Under the pieces are notes generated by a model, which saw only the letters and a list, made by a program, of their open reading frames with translations, searched no databases and had not been told where the DNA came from. From positions 8,432,001-8,496,000 of the forward strand of contig NZ_JAFQ01000004.1 in assembly GCF_000526215.1 (NCBI RefSeq): DNA of 64,000 nucleotides, written 5' to 3'. Each line of letters starts with the position of its first letter. The stretch's first letter is position 1. Of the stretch, positions 9,219 through 19,470 are shown piece by piece. This DNA comes from Nocardia sp. BMG51109 (GTDB lineage: Bacteria; Actinomycetota; Actinomycetes; Mycobacteriales; Mycobacteriaceae). Both the position numbers and the translations under genes were made by a program.

Positions 9219-9896
9219 TCAGGGCAGCCGCCAATCGACCGGAGCGGCACCTAATGTACCCAGCAATTCGTTCGTTCGTGAGAATGGCCTCGATCCGAAG
9301 AATCCACGCGAAGCGGACAGCGGTGAGGGATGCGCGGATTCGATGCAGGGCACGCCCTCCAGCATCGGCTTCAGCGTCGAGGCATCGCGGCCCCACAGGA
9401 TCGCCACCAGTGGCTGCTTGCGGGCGACGAGCGCGCGAATCGCCTGCTCCGTCACCGGCTCCCAGCCCTTGCCGCGATGCGAGGCGGGCTGGCCCGGCTG
9501 CACGGTGAGCACCCTGTTCAGCATCAGCACGCCCTGATCCGACCACGGCGACAGGTCACCGCACGTCGGCGTCGGATGGCCGAGATCCTTGGAGTACTCC
9601 GAGAAGATGTTGGCGAGGCTGCGCGGAACCGGCGAAACGTCCGGCGCCACCGAGAAACTCAGGCCCATGGCGTGGCCCGGCGTGGGGTACGGGTCCTGGC
9701 CGACGATCAGCACCCGGACCTTGTCGAAGGGACGCTGGAACGCGCGTAGCACGTTCTCGCCCTTCGGGAAGTAGCCGCGCCCGGCCGCGTTCTCGGCACG
9801 CAGGAATTCGCCCATCGCCGCTATCCGGTCGGCAACCGGTTCCAGCGCCTCGGCCCAGCCCGTATCGATGATCTCCGGCAGTGGTTTTGCGCCCAT
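9219..9896 (-). CDS. ung: Uracil-DNA glycosylase
   Basis: Family 1 uracil-DNA glycosylase, which removes uracil arising from cytosine deamination. It shows the water-activating motif [12 protein letters not shown] and the DNA-intercalation motif [18 protein letters not shown], plus [11 protein letters not shown]. The start at 9896 ([14 protein letters not shown]) gives 225 residues, the normal length and N-terminus of the mycobacterial family. An in-frame ATG at 9929, seven bases after the thiL stop, would add 11 residues. The protein lies directly downstream of thiL, as in M. tuberculosis. Confidence 0.95.
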   Translation of the reverse strand: MGAKPLPEIIDTGWAEALEPVADRIAAMGEFLRAENAAGRGYFPKGENVLRAFQRPFDKVRVLIVGQDPYPTPGHAMGLSFSVAPDVSPVPRSLANIFSEYSKDLGHPTPTCGDLSPWSDQGVLMLNRVLTVQPGQPASHRGKGWEPVTEQAIRALVARKQPLVAILWGRDASTLKPMLEGVPCIESAHPSPLSASRGFFGSRPFSRTNELLGTLGAAPVDWRLP

Positions 9897-9935
9897 GCCG
9901 AAACAACCTAGCGTGATGCGTTCGGCCATGAAAGC

Positions 9936-10904
9936 TCACCCGCCCTCCGTGAACGATTCCCAGCCGGACGGTCCCGTCCACGGTGCTCCGTCGACGGTCA
10001 CTCCCCCACCCGCCGCGACCCGTCCGACCGGCCGCCAGCCCTCGGGAAGATGTTGCCCGGCAGCGAAAGTGGCGGCGAAGGCGTGGTCCTCGCCGCCGGT
10101 GAGTGCCCAGTCGAGCACGTCGGCACCGAGCAATTCGGCCACCGGCTCCAGTGCCGGGTCGGCGAGCGCCGCCGAGTCGATGTCGGCGGCGACGCCGGAG
10201 GATTCGGCGATATGCCCGAGATCGGCGAGCAGGCCGTCGGAGACATCGATCAGCGCCGTGATCGCGGCCCCGGCGGGCATGCCCAGCACCGTGCCGTAGG
10301 ACGGCCGCGGAACCCGATGCGCGGCAACGACTTCGGGGAAGCTCTCGAGGTTCGCACCCGAGCCGAGCAGCGCCAGTCCAGCCGCCGACCAGCCCAGCCG
10401 CCCGGCCACCGCCACGATGTCGCCGGGGCGTGCCCCGGAACGCAACACCGGACGGTCCGGGGGGTCACCGAACGCGGTCACCGAGATCACCAGCAGCGGG
10501 CTGCGCACCACATCGCCGCCGGCGATCGAGCCTCCCGCGCGGCGCGCCTCGGACCACATACCGTCGACGAACCCGTCCACGAATTCGACCGGAGTGTCGG
10601 CGGGGCAGCCCAGCGACACCACGAACGCGCTCGGCGCCGCGCCCATCGCGACCACGTCGGCGGCGTTCTGCGCGATGGCCTTCCGCCCGATATCGCCGGG
10701 CGCCGACCAGTCGAGCCGGAAGTGGCGGTCCTGCACCAGCATGTCGGTGCTCACGACGTAGCGCCCGGCCGGCGCGGCCACGATCGCCGCGTCGTCGCCG
10801 GGGCCGAGCAGCACGCCGGCGCCCTGACCGCGGCCGGCGTTCATGCGCGCGATGAGGGCGAACTCGCCCAGTTCGCGCACCGTGCGCGGGATGCTGTCGG
10901 TGAT
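9936..10904 (-). CDS. thiL: Thiamine-monophosphate kinase
   Basis: ThiL makes thiamine diphosphate from thiamine monophosphate. Family motifs are LLGPGDDAAIV, VVSTDMLVQDRHFRLDW (metal-binding Asp), IAQNAADVVAMGA, LIDVSDGLLADLGHIA and LTGGEDHAF. The start is uncertain. GGAAGGAG (10918-10911) is followed after six bases by ATC at 10904, which would give 322 residues and fits the family. The only upstream ATG in frame, at 11000, adds 32 residues with no family resemblance and no visible RBS. The first downstream GTG falls inside the conserved N-terminal helix. The product supplies the cofactor of IolD encoded further along. Confidence 0.92.
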   Translation of the reverse strand: MTDSIPRTVRELGEFALIARMNAGRGQGAGVLLGPGDDAAIVAAPAGRYVVSTDMLVQDRHFRLDWSAPGDIGRKAIAQNAADVVAMGAAPSAFVVSLGCPADTPVEFVDGFVDGMWSEARRAGGSIAGGDVVRSPLLVISVTAFGDPPDRPVLRSGARPGDIVAVAGRLGWSAAGLALLGSGANLESFPEVVAAHRVPRPSYGTVLGMPAGAAITALIDVSDGLLADLGHIAESSGVAADIDSAALADPALEPVAELLGADVLDWALTGGEDHAFAATFAAGQHLPEGWRPVGRVAAGGGVTVDGAPWTGPSGWESFTEGG

Positions 10905-11094
10905 GGCGCTCTCCTTCCGATGGGCCGGCCGGCGCCGGGCGTGATCGACAGTACTGGCGTCGCCGGATGGTGCCCGTACACGACTGCCCGCTGCCGCCAT
11001 TCGCTACGCTCGGATCCGCATATCCATACCAGCGGCTACGACGGGCCGCCGACCGGCGGCCCCCGATCGAGGACGAGCGGAGAAGAACCCCCGG

Positions 11095-12168
11095 ATGAGC
11101 AGCGAGACGGACCGGCCCGACGGCGCAACCCCGTCCGAACAGGACCGATCAGCGGCCGCGACACCGGGAGGCGACCCCACCGCGAGCCCCCGCACCGCCG
11201 ACTCCCCGGGCAACGAAGACGCCGCTGCCGAGAACGCCGAGCCGGGGTGTGCCGATTCCCCGAGCACCGGCGAGACAGCTGCCGACGCCGCCGAAAGCAC
11301 CGCCGAGCCGAGCGGCACCGGCTCGGCCGCCACCGAACCCCGGCCCGCCGGCGGGTCGAAGGCCGGCGCCGCCGAAGGCACCAGCGCTCGACCGGCCGAA
11401 TCGGATACCGGCAAGACCGGCACCGATCCCGGAGACAACGCCGATCCCGGAGACAACGCCGATTCCGGAGACAGCGCTGATCCCGGAGACAGCGCTGATC
11501 CCGGAGACAGCGCTGATCCCGGAGACAGCGCTGATCCCGGAGACAACGCCGACGAGACAACCGCCCCGGACGACTCCGAATCCTCGTCCACCGACACCGG
11601 CGCAACGGGTACCGACGACGACTCCGAGACGCCCCGGTTCTCCCCCGCCCTCATCGCCACCGCCGTCGCGCTGCCGGTCGCCCTGATCGTCGCGGTTCTG
11701 GTGCTCGCGGTGCTGTCGCGGCAGAACCCGGCCCGCGAACCGCTGGCGCTGGGTTCCGTGCCGACTCCCGCTGCCGCCGGGCCGGTGTGTGCGGCGCTGA
11801 TGCCCGCCCTGCCCGGCGACCTCGGCGACTACAGCCGCGCCGAGCTGGCGCAACCAGCCCCGCCGGCCACCGTCGCCTGGCAGCTGCCCGACGGCGGCGA
11901 GCCGATCGTGCTGCGCTGCGGCATGGACCGTCCGCTGGAGTTCAACGGCGCGTCGGCGCTACAGGTGATCAACGGCGTCAACTGGTTCGAGGTGCGCGAC
12001 CAGACCTCGGGCGCCACCTCCGGCACCTGGTTCGCCGTCGACCGCGGCACCTACATCGCGGTCACCGTCGCCGACGACGCCGGACCGACCCCCTTGCAAG
12101 CCATTTCGGACGCGATCACCAAGACCGTCCCCGCCCAGCCGCTCGACCCAGGCCCCCTACCCAACTGA
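11095..12168 (+). CDS. DUF3515 membrane-anchored protein with acidic tandem-repeat N-terminus
   Basis: 357 residues. Residues 1-185 are low-complexity, Asp/Glu/Ser/Ala-rich, with seven DPGDNA/DPGDSA repeats. One membrane segment follows (SPALIATAVALPVALIVAVLVLAVL, split here only by position, about residues 183-207). The extracytoplasmic domain is DUF3515 (CAALMPALPGDLGDYSRAE, VLRCGMDRP, GTWFAVDRGTYIAVTV). This is the Rv2980 counterpart. Its role is unknown in the family; the fold is on the outer side of the membrane with the acidic tail inside. RBS-like GGACGAGCGGAG precedes ATG 11095. It is divergent from thiL. Confidence 0.75.
   Translation: MSSETDRPDGATPSEQDRSAAATPGGDPTASPRTADSPGNEDAAAENAEPGCADSPSTGETAADAAESTAEPSGTGSAATEPRPAGGSKAGAAEGTSARPAESDTGKTGTDPGDNADPGDNADSGDSADPGDSADPGDSADPGDSADPGDNADETTAPDDSESSSTDTGATGTDDDSETPRFSPALIATAVALPVALIVAVLVLAVLSRQNPAREPLALGSVPTPAAAGPVCAALMPALPGDLGDYSRAELAQPAPPATVAWQLPDGGEPIVLRCGMDRPLEFNGASALQVINGVNWFEVRDQTSGATSGTWFAVDRGTYIAVTVADDAGPTPLQAISDAITKTVPAQPLDPGPLPN
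11425..11550 (+). repeat. Tandem repeat, seven copies of 18 bp, inside the DUF3515 gene
   Basis: Seven consecutive 18-base units of the type GATCCCGGAGACARCGCY, differing at only a few positions, encode Asp-Pro/Ser-Gly-Asp-Asn/Ser-Ala hexapeptides. The length keeps the frame, so copy-number change would only lengthen or shorten the cytoplasmic acidic tail. Confidence 0.9.
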
Positions 12169-12530
12169 CACCGCTCCAGTCACCTCGCGGATGGGCGCCC
12201 CGTCCGGCGACTCGATACCGGAACCCACGCACGTCCCGAATCACCCGGAAACCTGGGCCTCCGTACCTGCCGAAGCACCGGTGTATCGCCAACCGCCCGG
12301 ACCGGGCGCACCTCGCCCGGAGTCAGGCGCGCCCCTTCCCACGGCCCGGCATCCAGCGACTCTGTACCGGACCCGCACGCCTCCCGCAACACCGCGGCCT
12401 GCCTCCGGCCCAGGGGATTCCGACCGCCTACCCGCCGAAATGACGAATACCGGCGAGCACCGGCCGCCTGACATCGATCGCCGGACGACGAATACCCGGC
12501 GATCAGTGCATGATCGGCCCATGATCGGGC
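12169..12530. other. 362-base gap between convergent genes
   Basis: No convincing gene. Frames across it are Pro/Arg-rich with no family likeness. It holds a short direct repeat, GACGAATACC plus GGCGA, at about 12442 and 12486, of unknown meaning. Confidence 0.4.
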
Positions 12531-12824
12531 TCAGTGGAGTCGGGCCGTCCCCGAACTCAGGTCGATATCCACCCGGCCCGGCGCGCCGTCGCCCGGACTC
12601 TCGCGATGCATGAGCACCGATTGGCGTTCCTCGAACTTGTGCCGCTCGGCCGAGTTGAACAGCGCGGCGAACTGCTCGAAGCCGATGGCCGCGGCACCGT
12701 TCCCATCCTGGTCGCGCATCCACGGCAACGCCGCGCGGCCGGTCATCCTTCGGTAGGCCACCTCCGCGAAGGCGACCCCGATAATGAGCAGCGCCAAGCC
12801 GGGAATGGTCATCGCGACGATCAC
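12531..12824 (-). CDS. DUF6191-type small membrane protein
   Basis: 97 residues with one N-terminal membrane segment (MTIPGLALLIIGVAFAEVAY) and a soluble tail with ALPWMRDQDG, IGFEQFAALFNSAERHKFEE and VDIDLSSGTARL, the pattern of small Nocardia and Streptomyces proteins grouped as DUF6191. ATG codons at 12824 and 12812 are both possible. It lies behind ddl's end on the same strand orientation, separated by 95 bases. Function unknown. Confidence 0.65.
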   Translation of the reverse strand: MIVAMTIPGLALLIIGVAFAEVAYRRMTGRAALPWMRDQDGNGAAAIGFEQFAALFNSAERHKFEERQSVLMHRESPGDGAPGRVDIDLSSGTARLH

Positions 12825-12919
12825 GCATCCAGATTACGCAGCGCATCCCGACACCGCACCGAGCCGAACGTCCCCGGCAACGTTTTCGGACTCGGTCGGC
12901 ACGCGCCGCCGGCGCCCGC

Positions 12920-14086
12920 TCAGCGCAGCCCGGTCCCCCGCGCGAGCGCCGTCTCGACCAGATTCGCGACCAGGGCCTGGTTGTCGACCCCGGTGGCCTC
13001 CCACATGCGGGGGAACATCGAGATCGCCGTCATGCCGGGGATGGTGTTGATCTCGTTGACCACCGGGCCGGCGTCGGTGACGAAGAAGTCGACGCGGGCC
13101 AGGCCCTGGCAGTCCAGCGCCCGGAACGCCCGCACGGCCAGCTCTCGGACCTGTTGGGCCACATCGTCGTTCAGCTTGGCCGGGATATCGAATTCGCACA
13201 CGTCGTCGAGGTATTTGGTGTCGAAGTCGTAGAAGCCGTTCGCGTCTCCGTCGCCGGGCATCCGGATCTCCGCCACCACACTGGCTTCCACGCGGCCGTC
13301 CGGGAATTCCAGGACGCCGCACTCGACCTCGCGGCCCACCACCGCCGCCTCCACGATCACCTTCGGATCGTGGCGCCGCGCCGCGCCGATGGCGTCGCCG
13401 AGTTCGGCCCAGTCGGACACCCTGGTGATGCCGATGGACGAGCCGCCCCGCGCGGGCTTCACGAAGACCGGCAGCCCCAGGCGCTCCCGATCCGCCTCGG
13501 CCACGCTCGCGACGCCCGGCCGCAGCACCACGTGCTCGCCGACCGGAAGCCCCTCGGCCGCCAGGAGTTTCTTCATGAACTCCTTGTCCATACCGGTGGC
13601 GCTGGCCAATACGCCGGGCCCGACGTAGGGCAGGCCCGCCAGCTCCAGCAGACCCTGCACGGTGCCGTCCTCACCGAACGGGCCGTGCAGCACCGGGAAC
13701 ACGACATCGACCGCACCCGGACCGGAATCGTCACCGAGCGCCAGCAGATTGCCCGCCCGGGTCGGATCGGCCGCCAGCACCAGCTCGGTGCCGGCCGAAT
13801 CCACCGCGGGCAGCGTCCGATCGGCGATGGCCAGCTCGCGCGCGTCCGAACCACCCAGCACCCAGGTGCCCTCGCGGGTGATGCCCACCGGCACCGCCTC
13901 GAACCGCGCGGGGTTCAGATTGCGCAGCACGAATCCGGCCGACACACACGACACGGCGTGCTCGTTGCTGCGCCCGCCGAACACGACCGCGACCCTGATC
14001 CGGCCACCGTCGGTACGGCCGGATTCGGCGGCGGCGGCGAATGTCACCGGTAAGGACTGCGCGCCCGTCGCCTTCGCATCGCTCAT
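12920..14086 (-). CDS. ddl: D-alanine--D-alanine ligase
   Basis: 388-residue ATP-grasp enzyme that makes the D-Ala-D-Ala end of peptidoglycan precursors. Seen: [20 protein letters not shown]-terminal motif, [52 protein letters not shown] (ATP-grasp loop), [21 protein letters not shown] (metal ligands). About 30 residues before VAVVFGG are non-conserved, and the RBS is weak, so the start is not certain. It is followed upstream by gpsA on the same strand, as in M. tuberculosis ddlA-gpdA2. Confidence 0.96.
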   Translation of the reverse strand: MSDAKATGAQSLPVTFAAAAESGRTDGGRIRVAVVFGGRSNEHAVSCVSAGFVLRNLNPARFEAVPVGITREGTWVLGGSDARELAIADRTLPAVDSAGTELVLAADPTRAGNLLALGDDSGPGAVDVVFPVLHGPFGEDGTVQGLLELAGLPYVGPGVLASATGMDKEFMKKLLAAEGLPVGEHVVLRPGVASVAEADRERLGLPVFVKPARGGSSIGITRVSDWAELGDAIGAARRHDPKVIVEAAVVGREVECGVLEFPDGRVEASVVAEIRMPGDGDANGFYDFDTKYLDDVCEFDIPAKLNDDVAQQVRELAVRAFRALDCQGLARVDFFVTDAGPVVNEINTIPGMTAISMFPRMWEATGVDNQALVANLVETALARGTGLR

Positions 14087-14120
14087 AAAGCGAACCGTAC
14101 CCGGACCGGCCGCCCGTCAA

Positions 14121-15116
14121 TCATTCCGGTTTCATCCGGCGCCCGAGCAATTGGCCGACGGCCTCGGCCACCGACAGGCCCTCGTGACACACCTGATGCA
14201 CCGCGGCGGTCAGCGGCATCTCGACCCCGTGCCGTTCGGCCAGCGCCCGGATCGAGGTGCACGACTTGACGCCCTCGGCGACCTGACCGTGCGTGGCCTC
14301 CTGCGCGGCCGCCATCGAACCGCCCGCACCCAGCACGTGCCCGAACGACCGGTTGCGCGACAGCTCCGAGGTACAGGTGGCCACCAGATCGCCGACCCCG
14401 GCCAGCCCGGCCAGCGTCACCGGATTGGCCCCCAGCGCCACCCCCAGCCGGATGATCTCGGCGAGCCCGCGGGTGATCAGGCTGGCGATCGAGTTGTCCC
14501 CCAACCCCATTCCCGAGGCGATGCCGCAGGCCAGGGCGATGACGTTCTTGGTGGCGCCGCCGATCTCGCAGCCGACCACATCGGTGTTGGTGTAGGGCCG
14601 GAAATAGCCGGTGGCGCAGGCGTGCTGCACGGCCTCGGCGCGCGCGGCGTCGGTGCACGCCACCACGGACGCGGCCGGCTGCTGCGCGGCGATCTCGCGC
14701 GCCAGGTTGGGGCCCGACAGCACGGCGATGCGGCTGGTCGCGGCGCCGGTCACCGTCGCGATCACCTCGCTCATCCGCAGCAGCGTGCCGGTCTCGATGC
14801 CCTTGGCCAGGCTCAGCAGGGTCGCGTCGGCGGCGATGGCGTCACGCCAGATCTCCAGGTTGGCGCGCAGCGACTGCGAGGGCACGGCCAGCGCCACCGT
14901 GTCGGCGCCGTCGAGCGCAGCCCGGTAGTCGTCGGTGGCCGCGATGCCCGGCAGTTCGACATCGGGCAGGTAGACCGGGTTGCGATGCTCGGTGGCCAGG
15001 GCCTTGGCCACCTCGGGCCGTCGGGCCCACACCGTCACCTCGGTGCCCGCGTCGTTCAACACCTTCGCGAACGCGGTGCCCCACGACCCCGCGCCCATCA
15101 CTGCCGCCCTAGTCAT
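14121..15116 (-). CDS. gpsA: Glycerol-3-phosphate dehydrogenase [NAD(P)+]
   Basis: 331-residue enzyme that reduces dihydroxyacetone phosphate to sn-glycerol 3-phosphate for phospholipid synthesis. It begins [20 protein letters not shown] (Rossmann GxGxxG), followed by [32 protein letters not shown] (catalytic Lys), and [17 protein letters not shown] 15116 fits the family start; the same frame runs open to 15785 without resemblance. 35 bases separate it from ddl. Confidence 0.95.
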   Translation of the reverse strand: MTRAAVMGAGSWGTAFAKVLNDAGTEVTVWARRPEVAKALATEHRNPVYLPDVELPGIAATDDYRAALDGADTVALAVPSQSLRANLEIWRDAIAADATLLSLAKGIETGTLLRMSEVIATVTGAATSRIAVLSGPNLAREIAAQQPAASVVACTDAARAEAVQHACATGYFRPYTNTDVVGCEIGGATKNVIALACGIASGMGLGDNSIASLITRGLAEIIRLGVALGANPVTLAGLAGVGDLVATCTSELSRNRSFGHVLGAGGSMAAAQEATHGQVAEGVKSCTSIRALAERHGVEMPLTAAVHQVCHEGLSVAEAVGQLLGRRMKPE

Positions 15117-15348
15117 GCAGTCAATATGCCATCCGGGCACCACCTCCGCGCCGGATCGATGGTCACCGACACGCCCGGCCACCGGGCGCCGGGGCCGCCG
15201 AATCGCCATTCCTGCCGGGCGTTTGCCGCCGCACGGCCCGGGCCCGCGCACCGCGCTCGGCGGGACCGCCAGTAGCACCCGTCCGACCGTACGGTTCGAC
15301 TTTCCGGCATGACCTTCACCACTGCGCCGCGCGTGGGACGATTGGCAC

Positions 15349-16107
15349 ATGCGTCCGGATAGCGTCCACGCCGTGATCGCGGTCAAGAATCTCGATCGGG
15401 CCAAGAGCCGACTCGCCGACCGGTTGCCGCCCGGCCACCGCTCGCGGCTGGTGCTCGCCATGCTGTCGGACACCGTGACCGCCGCGGCGGCGGCCGGCCT
15501 GGGCTCGGTGACGGTGGTGACGCCCGATCCGGAGGTCGCCGCGACGGTCCGGGCGCTCGGCGCCGCCGTCCACCCCGATCCGGTCGGTAGCATCGATGCC
15601 GACCACGCACCTACGAACGGTGACCCGTCCTGCAGCGAGGCGGGCGCCGCGGACCACGGGCTCAACGCCGCGCTCACCGCCGGCGCGGCCGCGCTCCGCG
15701 ATCGGCACGGCGCGGTCGATCTGCTTGCGCTACAGGCGGATCTGCCCGCACTGTGCCCCGGCGAGCTGTCCGACATGCTGGCCACCGCTCCCGCCGGCCG
15801 CGCGATCGTCGCCGATCACTCGGGCCGCGGCACCGCGGCACTGCTCGTGCGCGACGGCCGCGCCCCGCTGGCGCCGTTGTTCGGCGAGGAGTCGGCCCGC
15901 CGCCACATCGACTCGGGCGCAAAGGATCTGACCGGTGACTGGCCGGGCCTGCGGCTGGACGTCGACACCGCGGCGGACCTGCACCGGGCCGCGGAGCTCG
16001 GGGTGGGGCCGGCGACCGCCGCCGTATTGCGGGCCATCGGATGGCCCGAACCTGTTCACCGAGATCTCATGCGGAGGTATGCGGCGAATCACATGTGTGC
16101 TGGATGA
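15349..16107 (+). CDS. cofC: 2-phospho-L-lactate/phosphoenolpyruvate guanylyltransferase (F420 biosynthesis)
   Basis: 252 residues, CofC/FbiD family. It activates phosphoenolpyruvate (in mycobacteria) or phospholactate with GTP, the first committed step of the F420 side chain. Motifs: [20 protein letters not shown] (nucleotide-binding N-terminus), [36 protein letters not shown] (metal-binding Asp), [22 protein letters not shown]. It is the Rv2983 (fbiD) counterpart, in the same place between gpsA and ppk. The product feeds the F420-dependent enzymes encoded elsewhere in the window. Confidence 0.93.
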   Translation: MRPDSVHAVIAVKNLDRAKSRLADRLPPGHRSRLVLAMLSDTVTAAAAAGLGSVTVVTPDPEVAATVRALGAAVHPDPVGSIDADHAPTNGDPSCSEAGAADHGLNAALTAGAAALRDRHGAVDLLALQADLPALCPGELSDMLATAPAGRAIVADHSGRGTAALLVRDGRAPLAPLFGEESARRHIDSGAKDLTGDWPGLRLDVDTAADLHRAAELGVGPATAAVLRAIGWPEPVHRDLMRRYAANHMCAG

Positions 16108-16175
16108 TCGCCAGAACGGCGTCACACGTTGTCGAAACGGCGGTGTCGCACGCGGCGCCGCTCGACCGGTAAGGA

Positions 16176-18359
16176 ATGATCGTGACCGTGAGTGAACCGG
16201 AAACTGTCCAGCAGCAACAGCCCCGACTGCCGGCAGCTCCGCCGGCGGCCACACCGCCGCCCACCGCCACCGCGACGCCGCAGTTGCCCGCCGATCGCTA
16301 CCTCAACCGGGAGCTGAGCTGGCTGGACTTCAACGCCCGCGTGATGGCGCTCGGCGAGGACACCTCGGAGCCGTTGCTCGAACGCGCCAAGTTCCTCGCC
16401 ATTTTCGCCTCGAACCTCGACGAGTTCTACATGGTCCGGGTCGCCGGGCTCAAGCGCCGCGCCGAGGCCGGGTTGTCCGTGCGCTCGGCCGACGGGCTGA
16501 CTCCCACCGAACAGCTCGAGCTGATCGCCAAGCGCACCCAGGACCTGGCGGCGCGGCACGCCCGGGTGTTCCTCGACCAGGTGCGCCCGGCGCTGCTGGA
16601 CGAGGGCATCGCCATCATCGGCTGGTCGGATCTGGATGCCGACGAGCGGCGGCGGCTGTCGGGGTACTTCCAGGACCAGGTCTTCCCGGTGCTCACCCCG
16701 CTGGCGGTCGATCCGGCCCACCCGTTCCCCTACATCAGCGGGCTGAGCCTCAATCTCGCTGTCACCGTGCGCGATTCCGACACCGGCGGCGAGCACTTCG
16801 CGCGGGTGAAGGTGCCCGACAACGTCGATCGGTTCGTGCGGGTGCGCCGCAGCACCGCCGAGGGCGCGGCGGCCAGGCTCGCGGCCTTCCTGCCGATGGA
16901 GGACCTGATCGCCGCGCACCTCGATCAGCTGTTCCCGGGAATGGATGTGGTGGAACATCATTCGTTCCGCATCACGCGCAACGCCGACTTCGAGGTGGAC
17001 GAGGACCGCGACGAGGATCTGCTGCAGGCGCTCGAGCGCGAGCTGGCGCGGCGGCGCTTCGGTTCGCCGGTGCGCCTGGAGGTCTCCGACGATATGACCG
17101 AGCACATGCTCGATCTGCTGCTGCGCGAGCTGGACGTCGATCCCGCCGACGTGATCCAGGTGCCGGGCCTGCTGGACCTGTCCTGCCTGTGGCAGGTGTA
17201 CGGGGCGGACCGGCCGCAGCTCAAGGACGCACCCTACGTCCCGGCGACGCCCTCGGCATTCGGCGAAAGGGAGACGCCCCGAAACGTTTTCGCCGCGCTG
17301 CGCGAGGCCGATGTGCTGGTGCACCACCCCTACGACTCGTTCTCCACCAGCGTGCAGCGGTTCATCGAACAGGCCGCTGCCGACCCGAAGGTGCTCGCGA
17401 TCAAGCAGACGCTGTACCGCACCTCGGGCGACTCCCCCATCGTCAATGCCCTCATCGACGCGGCCGAGGCCGGTAAGCAGGTGGTGGCGCTCGTGGAGAT
17501 CAAGGCCCGGTTCGACGAGCAGGCCAACATCAAGTGGGCGCGCCAGCTGGAACAGGCCGGCGTGCACGTCGTCTACGGCCTCATCGGCCTCAAGACGCAC
17601 TGCAAGACCTGCCTGGTGGTGCGGCGCGAGGGCGCCACCATCCGCCGCTACTGCCACATCGGCACCGGCAACTACAACCCGAAGACGGCGCGGTTGTACG
17701 AGGATGTCGGATTGCTCACCGCCGCACCGGAAATCGGCGCCGACCTCACCGACCTGTTCAACTCGCTGACCGGGTACTCGCGCAAGGCCCACTACCGCAA
17801 CCTGCTGGTCGCCCCGTCCAGCGTGCGCTCCGGGATCGTCGAGCGCATCCACCGCGAGACCGAGCTGGCCCGCCAGGGCCGACCGGCCCGAATCCGGTTG
17901 AAGGCCAACGCGATCGTCGACGAGCAGATCATCGACGCCCTCTACCTGGCCTCGCAGGCCGGTGTGCCGGTGCAGATCGTGGTGCGCGGCATCTGCGGGC
18001 TGCGCCCCGGCGTGACCGGCATGAGCGAGCATATCGAGGTGCGCTCGATTCTCGGTCGCTTCCTGGAACATTCGCGAATTCTGCACTTCCGGGCGCAGGA
18101 CGAGTTCTGGATCGGCAGCGCCGACATGATGCACCGCAACCTGGACCGCCGCGTGGAGGTCATGGCCCAGGTGCGCGACCGCAAGCTGTGCGAACAGCTG
18201 GAGGAGATGTTCGACTCGGCGCTGCATCCCTCGACCCGCTGCTGGGTGCTCGAGCCCGACGGCGGCTGGCAGGCCCAGCCCGATTCGGGCCTCGACGGCG
18301 AACAGGTTCGCGACCACCAGGAGTTCATGATGCGGTTACGGCGACCGGACCAGCAGTGA
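16176..18359 (+). CDS. ppk: Polyphosphate kinase
   Basis: 727-residue PPK1, which makes inorganic polyphosphate from ATP. The first ~40 residues are Gln/Pro/Ala-rich and dispensable-looking; the conserved part starts at [17 protein letters not shown]. Further motifs: [61 protein letters not shown] (catalytic His), [19 protein letters not shown]. The stop is eight bases from mutT1, so the two form an operon, as Rv2984-Rv2985 do. Confidence 0.96.
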   Translation: MIVTVSEPETVQQQQPRLPAAPPAATPPPTATATPQLPADRYLNRELSWLDFNARVMALGEDTSEPLLERAKFLAIFASNLDEFYMVRVAGLKRRAEAGLSVRSADGLTPTEQLELIAKRTQDLAARHARVFLDQVRPALLDEGIAIIGWSDLDADERRRLSGYFQDQVFPVLTPLAVDPAHPFPYISGLSLNLAVTVRDSDTGGEHFARVKVPDNVDRFVRVRRSTAEGAAARLAAFLPMEDLIAAHLDQLFPGMDVVEHHSFRITRNADFEVDEDRDEDLLQALERELARRRFGSPVRLEVSDDMTEHMLDLLLRELDVDPADVIQVPGLLDLSCLWQVYGADRPQLKDAPYVPATPSAFGERETPRNVFAALREADVLVHHPYDSFSTSVQRFIEQAAADPKVLAIKQTLYRTSGDSPIVNALIDAAEAGKQVVALVEIKARFDEQANIKWARQLEQAGVHVVYGLIGLKTHCKTCLVVRREGATIRRYCHIGTGNYNPKTARLYEDVGLLTAAPEIGADLTDLFNSLTGYSRKAHYRNLLVAPSSVRSGIVERIHRETELARQGRPARIRLKANAIVDEQIIDALYLASQAGVPVQIVVRGICGLRPGVTGMSEHIEVRSILGRFLEHSRILHFRAQDEFWIGSADMMHRNLDRRVEVMAQVRDRKLCEQLEEMFDSALHPSTRCWVLEPDGGWQAQPDSGLDGEQVRDHQEFMMRLRRPDQQ

Positions 18360-18367
18360 GTCGTTCG

Positions 18368-19321
18368 ATGACACGGGATTCCGAGGACACCGGGTTCTCC
18401 GATCCCCCTGTCAAGGCCAATATCTTCGCCGCCGGCGCCGTGCTGTGGCGGCGCGCGACGGGCGGCGGCGCGATCGAGGTGGCGCTGGTGCACCGCCCGA
18501 AGTACAACGACTGGTCGCTGCCGAAGGGCAAGATCGATCCCGGCGAGACACCGATGGTCACGGCGGTGCGGGAGGTGGCCGAGGAGACCGGCCTGGACTG
18601 CCACCTGGGCCGCTATCTCGGCTATGTGACCTATCCGGTCACCGGCCATCGCAAACTCAAGCGGGTGGACTACTGGTCCGCCACGGTCACCGGCGGCGAG
18701 TTCGCCCCCAACGCGGAGGTGAACCAGTTGCGCTGGCATCCGGTCGACAGCGTGATGGACGAGTTGTCGTATCCGATGGACCGCTCCATGGTGCGCAATT
18801 TCCTGCGGCTGCCGCCCGACACCAGCACGCTGCTGCTGGTGCGGCACGGCAAGGCGGGCCGTCGCAGCCGTTTCAAGGGTCCCGACGACGAACGCCCGCT
18901 CGAGTCGGCGGGCCGCGACCAGGCCCGGATACTTGCCCCGAGTCTGCTGGCATTCGGTGCCACCGAGGTGTACTCGGCGCCACCGCTGCGCTGTGTGCAG
19001 ACCGTGGACCCGTTGGCGGAGTCCCTCGGCGTGCCGATCGGCCGGGAATCGCTGCTGTCCGAAACCGGTTATGCCGCAGCCCCGGACGCCGCCCTGGACC
19101 GCGTCCGGGAACTGGCTTCCACCCCGGTCACGCGGGTGATCTGCAGTCAGGGCAAGGTGATTCCGCCGCTGCTGCAACAGTGGGCCGAAATCGACGGTGT
19201 CACACTCCCTCCCGCGCGCAATCGCAAGGGAAGCGTCTGGGCGCTGTCGGTTGCCGGCGGGCGGCTGCTGGCGGCCGACCACCTGGACCGGGCGCTGCGG
19301 GTGCGCAGCCACACCGAATAG
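18368..19321 (+). CDS. mutT1: 8-oxo-(d)GTP hydrolase MutT1, Nudix plus histidine-phosphatase domains
   Basis: 317 residues. The N-terminal Nudix domain (about 20-150) has the complete box from GKIDPGETP to REVAEETG. The C-terminal histidine phosphatase domain (about 155-310) has the LLVRHGKAG catalytic motif. This two-domain form matches mycobacterial MutT1, which hydrolyses 8-oxo-(d)GTP and sanitises the nucleotide pool. ATG 18368 lies eight bases after ppk. A strong bidirectional hairpin follows at 19413. Confidence 0.93.
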   Translation: MTRDSEDTGFSDPPVKANIFAAGAVLWRRATGGGAIEVALVHRPKYNDWSLPKGKIDPGETPMVTAVREVAEETGLDCHLGRYLGYVTYPVTGHRKLKRVDYWSATVTGGEFAPNAEVNQLRWHPVDSVMDELSYPMDRSMVRNFLRLPPDTSTLLLVRHGKAGRRSRFKGPDDERPLESAGRDQARILAPSLLAFGATEVYSAPPLRCVQTVDPLAESLGVPIGRESLLSETGYAAAPDAALDRVRELASTPVTRVICSQGKVIPPLLQQWAEIDGVTLPPARNRKGSVWALSVAGGRLLAADHLDRALRVRSHTE

Positions 19322-19412
19322 CCGCCCGGGACAGCGGGTTCCGCGGGCGCCCGCCGACAACCCCTCTGGCGCAACCGAACCGCAGACACGGCACCACCGA
19401 ACCGCAGACACG

Positions 19413-19445
19413 AAGCGGCCCCGGCCTGCAGGGCCGGGGCCGCTT
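19413..19445. terminator. Bidirectional terminator hairpin between mutT1 and hupB
   Basis: Perfect 14-base arms AAGCGGCCCCGGCC (19413-19426) and GGCCGGGGCCGCTT (19432-19445) with a five-base loop. It sits between two convergent genes and can serve both. A direct repeat containing ACCGCAGACACG precedes it. Confidence 0.75.
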
Positions 19446-19470
19446 TCGCGTGGTGCGTCGGTCGACGCCG

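Noticed and set aside
11425..11550. Regular 18-bp repeats as a possible CRISPR array
   Set aside because: The units adjoin with no spacers and keep a protein frame; no cas genes are nearby.
14121..15785. Longer gpsA starting at 15785
   Set aside because: The extra 220 codons have no family likeness, overlap the cofC gene and its upstream region, and the normal Rossmann start lies at 15116.
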